Shown: piece by piece, positions 44,160 through 53,455 of the stretch
Numbering within the stretch: position 1 is the first letter of the stretch
How the letters are laid out: the number at the start of each line of letters is the position of its first letter
Source: Bacteriovoracaceae bacterium
Lineage (GTDB): Bacteria; Bdellovibrionota; Bacteriovoracia; Bacteriovoracales; Bacteriovoracaceae
Length of the DNA stretch: 64,000 nucleotides
Direction of reading: 5' to 3'
Assembly (NCBI GenBank): GCA_947446575.1
Contig: CANFHC010000012.1
Location: 1 to 64,000, forward strand
The notes under the pieces: model-generated
The model's database searches: none
What the model saw: only the letters and a program-made list of their open reading frames with translations
Told to the model about the DNA's origin: nothing
Made by a program: the position numbers and the translations under genes

Positions 44160-45030
44160 TGAGTTCCTTTAATGCGTTATGAACGATATTAAAATCGTGT
44201 GTTCTAAAAATAATTTGTCCCAAATTCTTTAAGAGAATTTGTTTAATCAATTGAAGGTGAAGTATTTCAGCATCTTCAAATGTGTTTTTACCAACTTGAA
44301 GCGATTTTCTTAAAAATGATTTTTTAGAAATTCCAACTAACCAAGCTCCTTTAAAATTTTGTTTTTTAATTTCGTTCACTACATTTTCTATCTTGTTTAA
44401 CAGCTGCCAATTTTGTTCATAAGATTTTGAAAAACCAAAACAAGGATCTAAAATAATTTGATCTAAGCAATCACTTGATTGAAATATCTCAATTGCATCA
44501 GAAAATTTTTTTATCGTCGAGTCTTGAATATCTTCATCCATTTTTACATAGTCCATGTGTTTTAAAACAAATTCACGTGAAGGAATATGCGTGCTTGAGT
44601 AAAGATAATAAAAATTCTTCTGCCGTTTTTTATCCTTTAATAAATTAATTAAATTATCGTCTACTACGCCAGAGACATCATTAAAAATGAATCCCATATT
44701 TTTATATCGACTCATAAATTGTCTCTCAAAATAGCTAAAATTTTCTGGTCTATAAGTATCAAAAGAAATCCAGCGATTACTTAGGTTAATATCCTTAATC
44801 TCATCAAAGAATACATCAAAGCGCTTTTTTTCTTCAAGGGCCGAGATGGCCTCATTCATTGGGGCCGTGGATTCAAAACCAAAATCCAAGATGAGATCAG
44901 AGCGATCCTCTAGATTTTTTAAAGTATTTAATAGGTGATCACGATTTAAGAATTTATTTGGGTCTGAAAACGAATTGGGGGTTATATTCATAACCCCCAT
45001 CGTAATTAATTTGTGAAAATCTTGTAGCAT
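44152..45030 (-). CDS. folP: Divergent dihydropteroate synthase
   Basis: A 292-residue TIM-barrel enzyme of folate synthesis (joins p-aminobenzoate to pterin pyrophosphate). Motifs in order: MGVMNITPNSFSD, DFGFESTAP, SFDTYRPEN, NDVSGVVD, DPCFGFSK, GISKKSFLR and FRTHDF. Several are unusual: the common DIGGESTRP has become DFGFESTAP, losing one glycine and the arginine, and LDPG(I/F)GFGK has become LDPCFGFSK. It is still most likely the functional enzyme, as it sits directly after ftsH (3-base gap), the position folP holds in many proteobacteria. It may differ in sulfonamide binding. Confidence 0.85.
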   Translation of the reverse strand: MLQDFHKLITMGVMNITPNSFSDPNKFLNRDHLLNTLKNLEDRSDLILDFGFESTAPMNEAISALEEKKRFDVFFDEIKDINLSNRWISFDTYRPENFSYFERQFMSRYKNMGFIFNDVSGVVDDNLINLLKDKKRQKNFYYLYSSTHIPSREFVLKHMDYVKMDEDIQDSTIKKFSDAIEIFQSSDCLDQIILDPCFGFSKSYEQNWQLLNKIENVVNEIKKQNFKGAWLVGISKKSFLRKSLQVGKNTFEDAEILHLQLIKQILLKNLGQIIFRTHDFNIVHNALKELNA

Positions 45031-45033
45031 TAC

Positions 45034-46923
45034 TTATGCAAGAATTGGATCAAGTGTACTCGCTGGAGTTGGTGTTTTAACGTCTTGATTATCAACTTTC
45101 TTTTCCGGCTTTAGAGGCAAACCAATATCCTTTCCTGCAATAACATCTTTTACTTGTTGGAAGTCAATTGTCTCCCACGACATAAGAGCGTTAGCTAGGC
45201 GATCAAGTCCGTCGCGATTTGATTTTAAAATATTAAGTGCTTGCTTATAATTTTTTTCAACAATGCGATTAATCTCTTCATCAATTTCTTGAGCTGTTTT
45301 TTCAGAGTAATCAGTTGTCTCACCCATTCCACTAAATGGAGACATTCCCGATTTATTATAATTGATCGGTCCCATTTTTTCCGACATTCCCCACTTACAA
45401 ACCATATTGCGAGCTAAACTAGTAGCGCGTTCAATATCGTTAGAAGCTCCAGAAGTCATTTGTGTATAAACAATTTCTTCAGCACATCTTCCACCCATTA
45501 AAAAGGCTATGAAGTTTTCTGCGCGGTCGTTCGTAAGAGATAACATATCTTCTTGAGGAAGTGTTTGTGTAACTCCTAAAGCTCCACCACGAGGCATAAT
45601 TGAAACTTTATGGATAGGATCTGTGTGAGGTAGATTCATCCCAACTAATGTATGTCCAGCTTCATGGTAAGCAGTCATTAGTTTTTCTTTATCTGAAATA
45701 ACTAACGATTTTCGTTCAGGTCCCATTAAAACTTTATCTTTAGCTTGCTCAAAATCTTCATTCGTTAATTTCTTTTTATTAAGTCTTGCTGCATTTAGAG
45801 CAGCTTCGTTAACAAGATTAGCGAGATCTGCACCAGTGAATCCAGGAGTACCTTTAGCAATGATTTCTAAATCAACATTATCTTCCAATGGAGTTTTTTT
45901 AGTGTGAACTTTTAGAATCCCTAAACGTCCGCGAACATCTGGAGCTCCAACCATAACTCGTCTATCAAATCTGCCAGGACGAAGAAGTGCAGGGTCTAAT
46001 ACGTCAATTCTGTTTGTTGCAGCAATTAAAATAACACCTTCATTAGATTCAAATCCATCCATTTCAACAAGAAGTTGGTTAAGAGTTTGTTCACGTTCAT
46101 CGTGACCTCCGCCCATACCTTGACCTCTGTGACGTCCAACTGCATCGATCTCATCGATAAAGATAATACATGGAGCGTGTTTTTTACCTTGTTCAAATAA
46201 ATCGCGAACTCGAGAGGCACCAACTCCAACAAACATTTCAACGAAGTCAGATCCTGAGATTGAGAAAAATGGAACATCAGCTTCACCAGCAACTGCACGT
46301 GCTAATAAAGTTTTACCTGTTCCAGGAGGACCGACGAGGATAACACCTTTAGGAATTTTTCCACCAAGAGCTGTATATTTTTTGGGATCTTTTAAGAAGT
46401 CGACAACTTCTTCGAGTTCTTCTTTTGCCTCTTGAACACCAGAGACATCACCGAACGTAATTTTTTTATCGTGGGGGTTTAGCATGCGAGCACGCGACTT
46501 ACCAAAGCTCATCGCTTTGCCACCACCGGCCTGAATTTGTCTAAGGAAGAAATAAAAAATAACGATGAGTAAAATCATCGGTCCCCAATTCAATAATAAA
46601 GAAGTGAAGAATGGTTGCTTTTCTTCTTCTTCATATTGAGGAATGATTCCGTTAGCGCGTAAAATATTAAATGTCGCGTCTCCAGTATTTCCCGTTAAAC
46701 TAAAACGAGCACCAGCTTCGTAGCCAGGTTTAAATTTTCCCATGATTGTGTCTTTGCCTTTAAAGACAACTTCATCAATATTTTTTGCTTCAACAGCTTT
46801 AACGAAGTCTGGGTATTTAATAAATTTTGTCGTGGTCTTATCGACCATCGCAACTTTTGCGAGCAAGGCCATTAACAAAATGACCACGATCCAGAGAGTG
46901 AGAGTTTTTTGTTGAGGTTTCAT
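45034..46923 (-). CDS. ftsH: ATP-dependent membrane zinc metalloprotease FtsH
   Basis: A 629-residue AAA+ protease that extracts and degrades membrane and short-lived cytoplasmic proteins as a hexamer. Two membrane helices (about 9-25 and 110-128) flank a small periplasmic domain. The AAA module has Walker A GPPGTGKT (198-205), Walker B IIFIDEID (to 260), pore loop FVEMFVGVG and the SRH around RPGRFDRR. The zinc site is HEAGH (420-424) with D496 (GASNDIE). The C-terminal tail is short and Pro/Thr-rich. A strong AAGGAAA site precedes the ATG. The length matches E. coli FtsH (644). Confidence 0.98.
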   Translation of the reverse strand: MKPQQKTLTLWIVVILLMALLAKVAMVDKTTTKFIKYPDFVKAVEAKNIDEVVFKGKDTIMGKFKPGYEAGARFSLTGNTGDATFNILRANGIIPQYEEEEKQPFFTSLLLNWGPMILLIVIFYFFLRQIQAGGGKAMSFGKSRARMLNPHDKKITFGDVSGVQEAKEELEEVVDFLKDPKKYTALGGKIPKGVILVGPPGTGKTLLARAVAGEADVPFFSISGSDFVEMFVGVGASRVRDLFEQGKKHAPCIIFIDEIDAVGRHRGQGMGGGHDEREQTLNQLLVEMDGFESNEGVILIAATNRIDVLDPALLRPGRFDRRVMVGAPDVRGRLGILKVHTKKTPLEDNVDLEIIAKGTPGFTGADLANLVNEAALNAARLNKKKLTNEDFEQAKDKVLMGPERKSLVISDKEKLMTAYHEAGHTLVGMNLPHTDPIHKVSIMPRGGALGVTQTLPQEDMLSLTNDRAENFIAFLMGGRCAEEIVYTQMTSGASNDIERATSLARNMVCKWGMSEKMGPINYNKSGMSPFSGMGETTDYSEKTAQEIDEEINRIVEKNYKQALNILKSNRDGLDRLANALMSWETIDFQQVKDVIAGKDIGLPLKPEKKVDNQDVKTPTPASTLDPILA

Positions 46924-46997
46924 TTATTTCCTTATTACTTTTTTAGTCGAGAGTCTTATAACTGATTTTTTAATACTATATTAAGCGCCTACCTATT

Positions 46998-48296
46998 CTA
47001 TAAACCCAAGATGGAAGAATCAAGTATGACAGCGCGAAGACGTTCTTTTTGTCGCGATTTTTTTAACAATAACGGATAAAAACTATACGGTATATGGTGT
47101 TCTTTGAGCCATTGAGTGCTTTTTGGCATGAGTGGATGCACTAACCTCGAAGATTTTCCCTTATCAGCAGAATTCAAAACAGTAAGGTAAGGGAAAAATC
47201 GCTTTTGACTATTTTTTGAAACACTGGCAGTAATCTGCGTTGCATTGCCTTTATGTTCTAAATATAGCAATAATAGCTCATCACATTTGCGATAATAATC
47301 TAGATGCAAATCATTTGTGATGAGTAAAAAATTATCTAATATATAAATTTTTACCCCACCAGAAAATGAAAGTGGACCTTTTATTTTAGGAGCTCGAGGA
47401 TCATTTTTTATATCTTTATGAGCAACAATTAATTTATCTACTTCGCGGTCAATTTCTCCGCGATGAGTTTTTGAAAAAAAATGAATCCACTCTTTAATCT
47501 CGTCTTTATGAAAACTAAAATCAGTTGATTTCAAAACAATGGCACCCGATGCTTCTCGACTTTCAATCAGAGTCGGATTTTCTTTTGGAATATTATTTAA
47601 TGAAAGGCTGCGATGCTTATTTAATTTTAAAGCAAGTTCTGTATGCCGAGAAACATAATGTCGCAAATATTGTGGATAACGTTTATGAATTGTTTCCGTT
47701 AAGGCTGCTCTAAAAAAATTGCGCTCGAAACGAATGTCTTTATTACTTGGATCTTGGGCCCATAAAAGCTTAAGTGCATTTGCATATCGAGTGATATGAT
47801 CTTTGCTTACACACATGAATGGTCTTACTAACCCACGGTTAAAAACGGGGATACCAAGAGTTGAAAGAAGTGAGCTTTGTTTAAAAGATTGAATCATACT
47901 CCATTCAAAAGAGTCATCGAGGTGATGAGCAGTATAAACCCAATAATTTTTTTGCAAATATTGCTTATAGACTTCCGCCCGCAAATTTCTAGCAACAGCT
48001 TCGAAGTTTGTTTGTCCTAATTTTAAGGTGAACTTCACCACATCGACTTCAAGGCCTAAAATTTTTGCATGTTCTAGAACTAATTTCTCTTCGCTCGCGT
48101 TTTCGAGTCGCGTTCCATGATTAATATGCAAAACACGTAATTTCCCTTTTAAAATACTTGCAAGAGCATACATAAGAGCAAGTGAGTCAACTCCCCCCGA
48201 AACAGCAACTAAAACTAATTTATGGGGATTAGTCAGCTGCATTGAATCCATAAACTTATGGACATGAGCGGTGAATTGTTTAGTATTAAAACTCAT
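46998..48296 (-). CDS. tilS: tRNA(Ile)-lysidine synthetase
   Basis: A 432-residue N-type ATP pyrophosphatase that converts C34 of tRNA-Ile(CAU) to lysidine. The P-loop SGGVDS (33-38), LHINHGTRLENAS, the EAVARNLRAEVYKQY segment and YTAHHLDDSFEWSM are characteristic. C-terminal residues from about 330 form the TilS tRNA-binding domains. The ATG at 48296 is preferred, because the longer frame to 48395 adds 33 residues unlike any TilS and runs towards the divergent tRNA gene. There is no strong ribosome binding site for either. ftsH follows downstream after 74 bases. Confidence 0.93.
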   Translation of the reverse strand: MSFNTKQFTAHVHKFMDSMQLTNPHKLVLVAVSGGVDSLALMYALASILKGKLRVLHINHGTRLENASEEKLVLEHAKILGLEVDVVKFTLKLGQTNFEAVARNLRAEVYKQYLQKNYWVYTAHHLDDSFEWSMIQSFKQSSLLSTLGIPVFNRGLVRPFMCVSKDHITRYANALKLLWAQDPSNKDIRFERNFFRAALTETIHKRYPQYLRHYVSRHTELALKLNKHRSLSLNNIPKENPTLIESREASGAIVLKSTDFSFHKDEIKEWIHFFSKTHRGEIDREVDKLIVAHKDIKNDPRAPKIKGPLSFSGGVKIYILDNFLLITNDLHLDYYRKCDELLLLYLEHKGNATQITASVSKNSQKRFFPYLTVLNSADKGKSSRLVHPLMPKSTQWLKEHHIPYSFYPLLLKKSRQKERLRAVILDSSILGL

Positions 48297-48406
48297 AGGC
48301 CAATCATATCGTGCTCGCCTGAAAAAGCTAGAAATCCTTGAAAGTTTTTCTAGAAATTCTTGACAGATAGCAGGCCTTTCAATAGGATTAGGCAAACTTT
48401 TTTTAT

Positions 48407-48483
48407 GGCTTGGTAGCTCAGTTGGTTAGAGCGATGGATTCATAACCCATAGGTGGGCAGTTCGATTCTGCCCCAAGCCACCA
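48407..48483 (+). tRNA. tRNA with CAT anticodon, probably elongator tRNA-Met
   Basis: A 77-base cloverleaf including an encoded CCA. Acceptor stem GGCTTGG/CCAAGCC, D-arm GCTC...GAGC, anticodon loop TTCATAA, T-arm GGCAG-TTCGATT-CTGCC, discriminator A. The G1-C72 pair excludes initiator tRNA. The U4-A69 and U5-A68 pairs argue against the TilS substrate tRNA-Ile(CAU), which in E. coli has C-G pairs there. The last anticodon-stem pair (A31-C39) is mismatched. It is divergent from tilS. Confidence 0.93.
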
Positions 48484-48540
48484 AATTTTTCTTTCATTTA
48501 AGTTATTTTAAAATCAAGACATTTGTGAAAAGATCAAATT

Positions 48541-48828
48541 ATGAAAAATCTTATTTTAAGTGTTTTTATTATTGTTCTTTCTGCTTGTACTTATCATCAA
48601 CCCAAAAATACTTTGGGAGATAGTGAAGTTCGAGTTCCTCCTCATACAAAAGCAGTAGATGAAGCCTTACCAACTAGAGCAATACCAGACGTTAAAAAAT
48701 GTATATGTGTTCAACTATGGATGCCTGTGTGTGGTGATAACGGAAAAACGTATTCTAACTCTTGTTTTGCAGATTGCGCAGGTGTGAAGTACAAACAAGG
48801 TTCTTGTTCAAAAAACATAACTGACTAG
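48541..48828 (+). CDS. Kazal-type serine protease inhibitor lipoprotein
   Basis: A 95-residue lipoprotein: signal sequence with lipobox LSAC (lipidated C16), a polar linker of about 35 residues, then one Kazal domain (54-89). The cysteines are C54, C56, C64, C75, C79 and C89, with the hallmark PVCGDNGKTYSNSC. Alignment to ovomucoid puts the reactive P1 residue at Q58. The first two cysteines are only one residue apart, as in non-classical Kazal domains. Tethered in the envelope, it could protect the cell against its own or foreign serine proteases. The window encodes at least five such proteases. The stop overlaps the convergent oxidoreductase gene by 4 bases. Confidence 0.9.
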   Translation: MKNLILSVFIIVLSACTYHQPKNTLGDSEVRVPPHTKAVDEALPTRAIPDVKKCICVQLWMPVCGDNGKTYSNSCFADCAGVKYKQGSCSKNITD

Positions 48829-49841
48829 AGTTGTGACTTAATGACTTCAGCGCTTAAATGCCCAAGGGTATATCCATTTTTGTAAAATCCGCTTATTAGA
48901 AAAAGACATTTTTCATCATCTAGAGCTCGAAAAATTGGACGTCTTTTATTTCCTTTATGTCTCAGACCTGTTTTGATTTGAAAATCAAGAAAAGATCCTA
49001 AATCAAGATTGATCTTTTCCTGAACCATTATTAGAATTTTCCTTAATCCCTCAATGTCTGCGACTAAAACGGCGCCTTCGCTAGAAACACTTCCAACAAT
49101 TAATTTGTGATCTTCCGAGCGGTAAATAATATTTGAATCCCCTATCGTAAAATAAAATGAATCACATTTAAGATCTACTGAGCGCTCAAGATAACTTCCC
49201 GCCACAATCTGAGTATTTTCAATTAATTTTGTTTCTGGGAAATATTGGCTAAAGAGTTTTGCATACGCCCCCGAACAAAAAACTAATTTTTTAGCGGTGA
49301 ATACTTCATTACCTAAAATTTTACAATTTATAAGACCATCACTATCTTTAGAAATTTCTCTGACAAAACCTGAAATTTTTTTAATTTTATGTTGAGTTAA
49401 TTTTTCTTCATACCAATTGGTATAAAGCTCGGGACTAACAAGATAAGAAGGTACTTTTTTTCCCAAAAAATCTTCTTTAATTAATGGATGAGTTAGATGA
49501 TCAATACTTTTATAGCGTCTAATCATTTTTGCTTTTTCTTTTTCCGTCGTAAAAGCAACAAAACGATCTACTTTTTCCACACCTCTAGGATGATTTTTTT
49601 CATTAAATTCAACGAACATTTCATAAGCTTTTTTTAATTCGTCACCTAATTCGCTTATTCCTTCTTCAATTCCGTTAGGAGAAACAGTGGCGGTAGAACG
49701 CAGCGAACATGATGGTGCAATATCTTCAGAAAAGATTTGAGCAACAGAAAAATTCTGACTTTTTTTCACATCATTAAATAATTCAAATAGAAATGTCTGA
49801 CTTGCAAGACCATTTCCTACGACTATTAAATCATAAACCAC
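48825..49841 (-). CDS. FAD-dependent oxidoreductase, DAO-like
   Basis: A 338-residue flavoprotein. The N-terminal YDLIVVGNGLASQTFLFEL is a Rossmann dinucleotide fold (GxGxxS variant). AKKLVFCSGAYAKLFSQYFP and the C-terminal LFLISGFYKNGYTLGHLSAE (FAD ribityl contact) are as in D-amino-acid-oxidase/glycine-oxidase-type enzymes. These oxidise amine or hydroxy groups of small metabolites. The substrate cannot be predicted. The RRPIFRALDDEKCLFLISG block is typical and supports an active enzyme. The gene is single, divergent from tex. Confidence 0.82.
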   Translation of the reverse strand: MVYDLIVVGNGLASQTFLFELFNDVKKSQNFSVAQIFSEDIAPSCSLRSTATVSPNGIEEGISELGDELKKAYEMFVEFNEKNHPRGVEKVDRFVAFTTEKEKAKMIRRYKSIDHLTHPLIKEDFLGKKVPSYLVSPELYTNWYEEKLTQHKIKKISGFVREISKDSDGLINCKILGNEVFTAKKLVFCSGAYAKLFSQYFPETKLIENTQIVAGSYLERSVDLKCDSFYFTIGDSNIIYRSEDHKLIVGSVSSEGAVLVADIEGLRKILIMVQEKINLDLGSFLDFQIKTGLRHKGNKRRPIFRALDDEKCLFLISGFYKNGYTLGHLSAEVIKSQL

Positions 49842-49978
49842 AAAATCTCCAAAATTGTGCCAAATAGTGCACCTCTTTCAATGATAGCGTATTGCCAACA
49901 GTTTTTAAAATGTTTATCGTTTCTCTTCACACAATTTGACACAATTTCACAATGGTTTTGGAAAAGGAGAGTTTATTC

Positions 49979-52297
49979 ATGTCACTCGAACAAAGCGCAG
50001 TTATCTTTGCGGCACAAGAAACAAACTTAAACGCAAGGTCGGTACTGGCCGTTCTGAATCTTCTTGTCACTGAACAAGCAACTGTTCCCTTCGTAGCACG
50101 TTACCGTAAAGAAGTAACGGGCGATATGGATGAAGTGCAGATTCGCGCTATTCATGAATCATATGAAAACTATATTGAGCGTGAAAAAAGACGAGAGTAT
50201 ATTTTAGAGGCCATCAAAAAAATGGAACTCATGACTCCGGAATTAGAGAAAAAAATTAAGCTTGCAGATACGATCAACCAGCTTGAAGACCTTTATGCAC
50301 CTTATAAAGCAAAAAAGAAATCAAAAGGAATGATCGCCAAAGAAGCGGGCCTTGATCCACTGGCAGAAATTATTCTTTCTACAACAAAATCTAAACAAGA
50401 ATTAAAAGCTGAAATTGGTGATAAATTTAACAAACCAGAATTTAAAATTACAAATTTTGAAGAAGCCTTTAGTGGTGCTTTCGATATTATTATTGAAACC
50501 ATGGCCCACGATCCAGAGACTAAAGAAATTTTACGTAAAGACTATTGGAGCGATGCTCTTATTAAATCCACAAAGAGAGATAAGGCAGAACAGGAAGATA
50601 AAGACTGGTTGAAATACAAAGACTATTTCGAATTCTCTCAAAAGGCCAGTGAACTAAAAGAGCCAAAAGCAGGCCATCGTTTTTTGGCGATGAGAAGAGG
50701 AATGACTTCAAAAACTCTAAAAGTGGATGTTGTTTTTCCTGAAGAAGTAGCATTGGGATTATTAAAGAAAAGATTTTTTGATAAAGGCAATCTCGGATGC
50801 ATGGCCGATTTAGAAATCGCAGCAAAAAAAGCTTACACTAATTATATTCATCCAAGTCTAGACCTAGAATTAAAATCTGAGCTCAAAAGAGTATCAGATG
50901 AAACGGCCATTAGTGTATTTGGAATCAATTTAAAAAATCTTCTACTTCAACCCTATCTTGGACCAAAATCAGTTATTGGTGTTGATCCAGGTGTGCGCTC
51001 TGGTTGTAAAATAGTTATTATAGACAATACTGGAAAACTCCTTGGTGATTGTGTAATTTATCCCCATGAACCAAGAAACCAAGTTAAAGAATCAGCAGCG
51101 ATTTTAAACGCTATAATTGAGCAGTTCAATGTTCATCACATCGCAATTGGTAGTGGAACCTTTGGGCGTGAAACACTTACATTCATTCAAGAAAATGTAA
51201 AACAAGTTAAAGAAGGAATTGTTCAAGCAACTTTAATTTCTGAAGCAGGGGCATCTGTGTATTCTGCTTCTGAACTTGCCGCTTCTGAATTTCCAGATAA
51301 AGACGTTACTGTTCGAGGTGCGGTTTCTATAGCAAGGCGTTTTCAGGATCCTCTAGCAGAACTTGTAAAAATTGATCCGAAATCAATTGGAGTTGGTCAA
51401 TACCAACACGACGTCAATCAAGCGCGTTTAAAAAAATCCCTCGAAGGAGTAGTTGAATCTTGTGTTAACTTTGTTGGTGTTGATTTAAATACGGCCTCTG
51501 CTCCACTTCTTGCCTATGTCTCAGGAATTGGACCAACTCTTGCGGGCAACGTTGTTAAATACAGAGAAACAAATGGTGGATTTAAAAGCAGAAAAGATAT
51601 TTTAAAAATTCCAAGATTTTCAGCTAAAATTTTTGAACAAGCAGCTGGCTTTCTTCGTATCTATAACGGTGAAGAGCCTCTTGATGGAACATTTATTCAC
51701 CCAGAGCGATATGAAGTCTTATCTCTTTGGGCAAAAAAGAATAATACGAATCTAAAAGATTTAATCAAGGATAAAGAACTCATTGCAAAATTAGAGCGAG
51801 ATCATGATTTCAAAACTCAATTAGGAGAATTTACTTTTAACGATATCGTTAAATCTCTTAAAGCCCCTTCACAAGATCCAAGAACGGAATTTAAATCGTT
51901 TGAATATAGAAAAGATATTTCAAAAATTGGCGATTTAAAAATTGGTGAATGGTATCCAGGACTCGTCACTAACATCACTCAGTTTGGCGCTTTCGTTGAT
52001 ATTGGGATAAAAGAAAATGGATTGCTTCATGTATCTCAAATTTCAGATACATTTATTGAGAATGCCATGACTGCACTTAAAGTGGGTCAAGAAGTAAAGG
52101 TACAAGTTTTAGAAGTGGATTTTGATAGAGGTCGCATATCTCTCACTGCTAAAAAAGGTGAACAAGTGAACCGTGCATCCGGACAAAGCACGGGAAGTCG
52201 ACCGCAACAACAAAATAGTAGACAACCAACTCCGCCGCCACCAGCGCCAGAACTAAAAAATAAGGCCTTCGCAGGACTTAAGAATATTAAATTATAA
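49979..52297 (+). CDS. tex: Transcription accessory protein Tex (S1 RNA-binding)
   Basis: A 772-residue nucleic-acid-binding protein. The N-terminal helical region has VPFVARYRKEVTGDMDEVQI, diagnostic of Tex. The YqgF/RNase H-like domain (VIGVDPGVRSGCKIVIID) sits in the middle, followed by helix-hairpin-helix motifs (LLAYVSGIGPTLAGNVVKYR) and a C-terminal S1 domain at about 650-722 (GLVTNITQFGAFVDIGIKE). A Gln/Pro-rich tail follows. Tex affects transcription and RNA processing. The ATG at 49979 is chosen, since GGAGAG lies 7 bases upstream; the first in-frame ATG at 49952 has none. It is a single gene, ending 1 base from the convergent permease gene. Confidence 0.96.
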   Translation: MSLEQSAVIFAAQETNLNARSVLAVLNLLVTEQATVPFVARYRKEVTGDMDEVQIRAIHESYENYIEREKRREYILEAIKKMELMTPELEKKIKLADTINQLEDLYAPYKAKKKSKGMIAKEAGLDPLAEIILSTTKSKQELKAEIGDKFNKPEFKITNFEEAFSGAFDIIIETMAHDPETKEILRKDYWSDALIKSTKRDKAEQEDKDWLKYKDYFEFSQKASELKEPKAGHRFLAMRRGMTSKTLKVDVVFPEEVALGLLKKRFFDKGNLGCMADLEIAAKKAYTNYIHPSLDLELKSELKRVSDETAISVFGINLKNLLLQPYLGPKSVIGVDPGVRSGCKIVIIDNTGKLLGDCVIYPHEPRNQVKESAAILNAIIEQFNVHHIAIGSGTFGRETLTFIQENVKQVKEGIVQATLISEAGASVYSASELAASEFPDKDVTVRGAVSIARRFQDPLAELVKIDPKSIGVGQYQHDVNQARLKKSLEGVVESCVNFVGVDLNTASAPLLAYVSGIGPTLAGNVVKYRETNGGFKSRKDILKIPRFSAKIFEQAAGFLRIYNGEEPLDGTFIHPERYEVLSLWAKKNNTNLKDLIKDKELIAKLERDHDFKTQLGEFTFNDIVKSLKAPSQDPRTEFKSFEYRKDISKIGDLKIGEWYPGLVTNITQFGAFVDIGIKENGLLHVSQISDTFIENAMTALKVGQEVKVQVLEVDFDRGRISLTAKKGEQVNRASGQSTGSRPQQQNSRQPTPPPPAPELKNKAFAGLKNIKL

Positions 52298-52298
52298 T

Positions 52299-53453
52299 TT
52301 AACTAATTGAGCGAACATGATCCAAAAGATTATGTTCGCGCTTAAATTGTGAAAGCGCAAAGCTGACAAACACAGATGAAATTAAATAAGGCACAAGAAA
52401 AGATATCAGTAAACCTTTAGTCGTTATTAAAATTGGAATTTTTCTGTCGACAAAAACATCAGGCATAATTTCTGGTGCGTAATGATCAAAGAGAAATAAA
52501 AAGCAAAGTCCTGCCCCCACACCACCAACAATCGAAAGAAAACTCATCAGATGCAGAAAGTATTTTGTCGATCTATTAATTTGGTTAAAAGAAGCACCTA
52601 AAATCCAAAAGCTCGAAAGATCAGTTTTAATTTTATTAAAAAAGATAAGAAGACCTGATGAAATACATAAAGAAACTAATAAACTCATGGCCGCAAATAA
52701 AAAAATCATTACCGAACTCTCTAAATTAAGCGCCCACACTAAGGTCTTATTTTCATCGTCCCAAGTTTTAAATTGTACCCAAGGTGGAAGGTCTTTTTTA
52801 AGAGCATCAAAATCGACAATTGAATAAATGCGAATGCGATTAATTAATCTATCTTGAATTAAATTTTGAATTAAAGGCAATCTCACCCAGAGATTAGTTG
52901 AATCAATTTCTGGAACATCAGAGCTAAATGTATGATCAATTTTAATTGTCTGACTTCTAGGTATATCTCCCATGAGTGAGTCGACGTGGGAAGGTGAAAT
53001 AAGCTGAAGACTCTCCGGAGGGGCCACGCCAACTTTATAAGCAAGTTCAGTAGGAATCATTGTTTCAAACTTACCGCCGTTGTCTAGAAATTTAGGAATG
53101 AATCCTTTTTGATCAATTCCATGAACAATGACGGGAGTTATAAAAGTTTGGTAACGAAGTAAAAGCTCTATTTCATATTCTTTGGTGAAATTAATTTTCC
53201 TAGATTTTAAGAGATGCTCAAGTGATGCGAGTTTTTGATCGGACTCTTCTGCCTTAAAAATAATTGTGGCCCTGCCTATAACGGCCTTAGAGCGCTCCAT
53301 TAGCTTATTTTGAAGACCCCCCATACTGCTTTGCAGAACTATAAGAGCAAAAGAAGAAATAAAAAGACCAACGACAGCTAGAATCAGCAGTCGTTGGCGA
53401 TTTTTAGCAGAAATAATATAGAAAAAAAAATATTTAAGATATGAAAGAAACAA
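52299..53453 (-). CDS. LolC/E-like (FtsX-fold) ABC permease
   Basis: A 384-residue inner-membrane protein: one helix near the N-terminus (LLILAVVGLFISSFALIVLQ), a periplasmic domain of about 190 residues and three C-terminal helices. This is the MacB/FtsX-type layout of lipoprotein-releasing permeases. Two such subunits with ATPase LolD sort lipoproteins to the outer membrane. No lolD is present; the gene instead sits 2 bases after fadJ at the end of a beta-oxidation operon. It is somewhat shorter than LolC/LolE (about 400-415). Placement with LolC/E rather than another FtsX-fold permease is likely but not certain. Confidence 0.75.
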   Translation of the reverse strand: MFLSYLKYFFFYIISAKNRQRLLILAVVGLFISSFALIVLQSSMGGLQNKLMERSKAVIGRATIIFKAEESDQKLASLEHLLKSRKINFTKEYEIELLLRYQTFITPVIVHGIDQKGFIPKFLDNGGKFETMIPTELAYKVGVAPPESLQLISPSHVDSLMGDIPRSQTIKIDHTFSSDVPEIDSTNLWVRLPLIQNLIQDRLINRIRIYSIVDFDALKKDLPPWVQFKTWDDENKTLVWALNLESSVMIFLFAAMSLLVSLCISSGLLIFFNKIKTDLSSFWILGASFNQINRSTKYFLHLMSFLSIVGGVGAGLCFLFLFDHYAPEIMPDVFVDRKIPILITTKGLLISFLVPYLISSVFVSFALSQFKREHNLLDHVRSIS

Positions 53454-53455
53454 AT

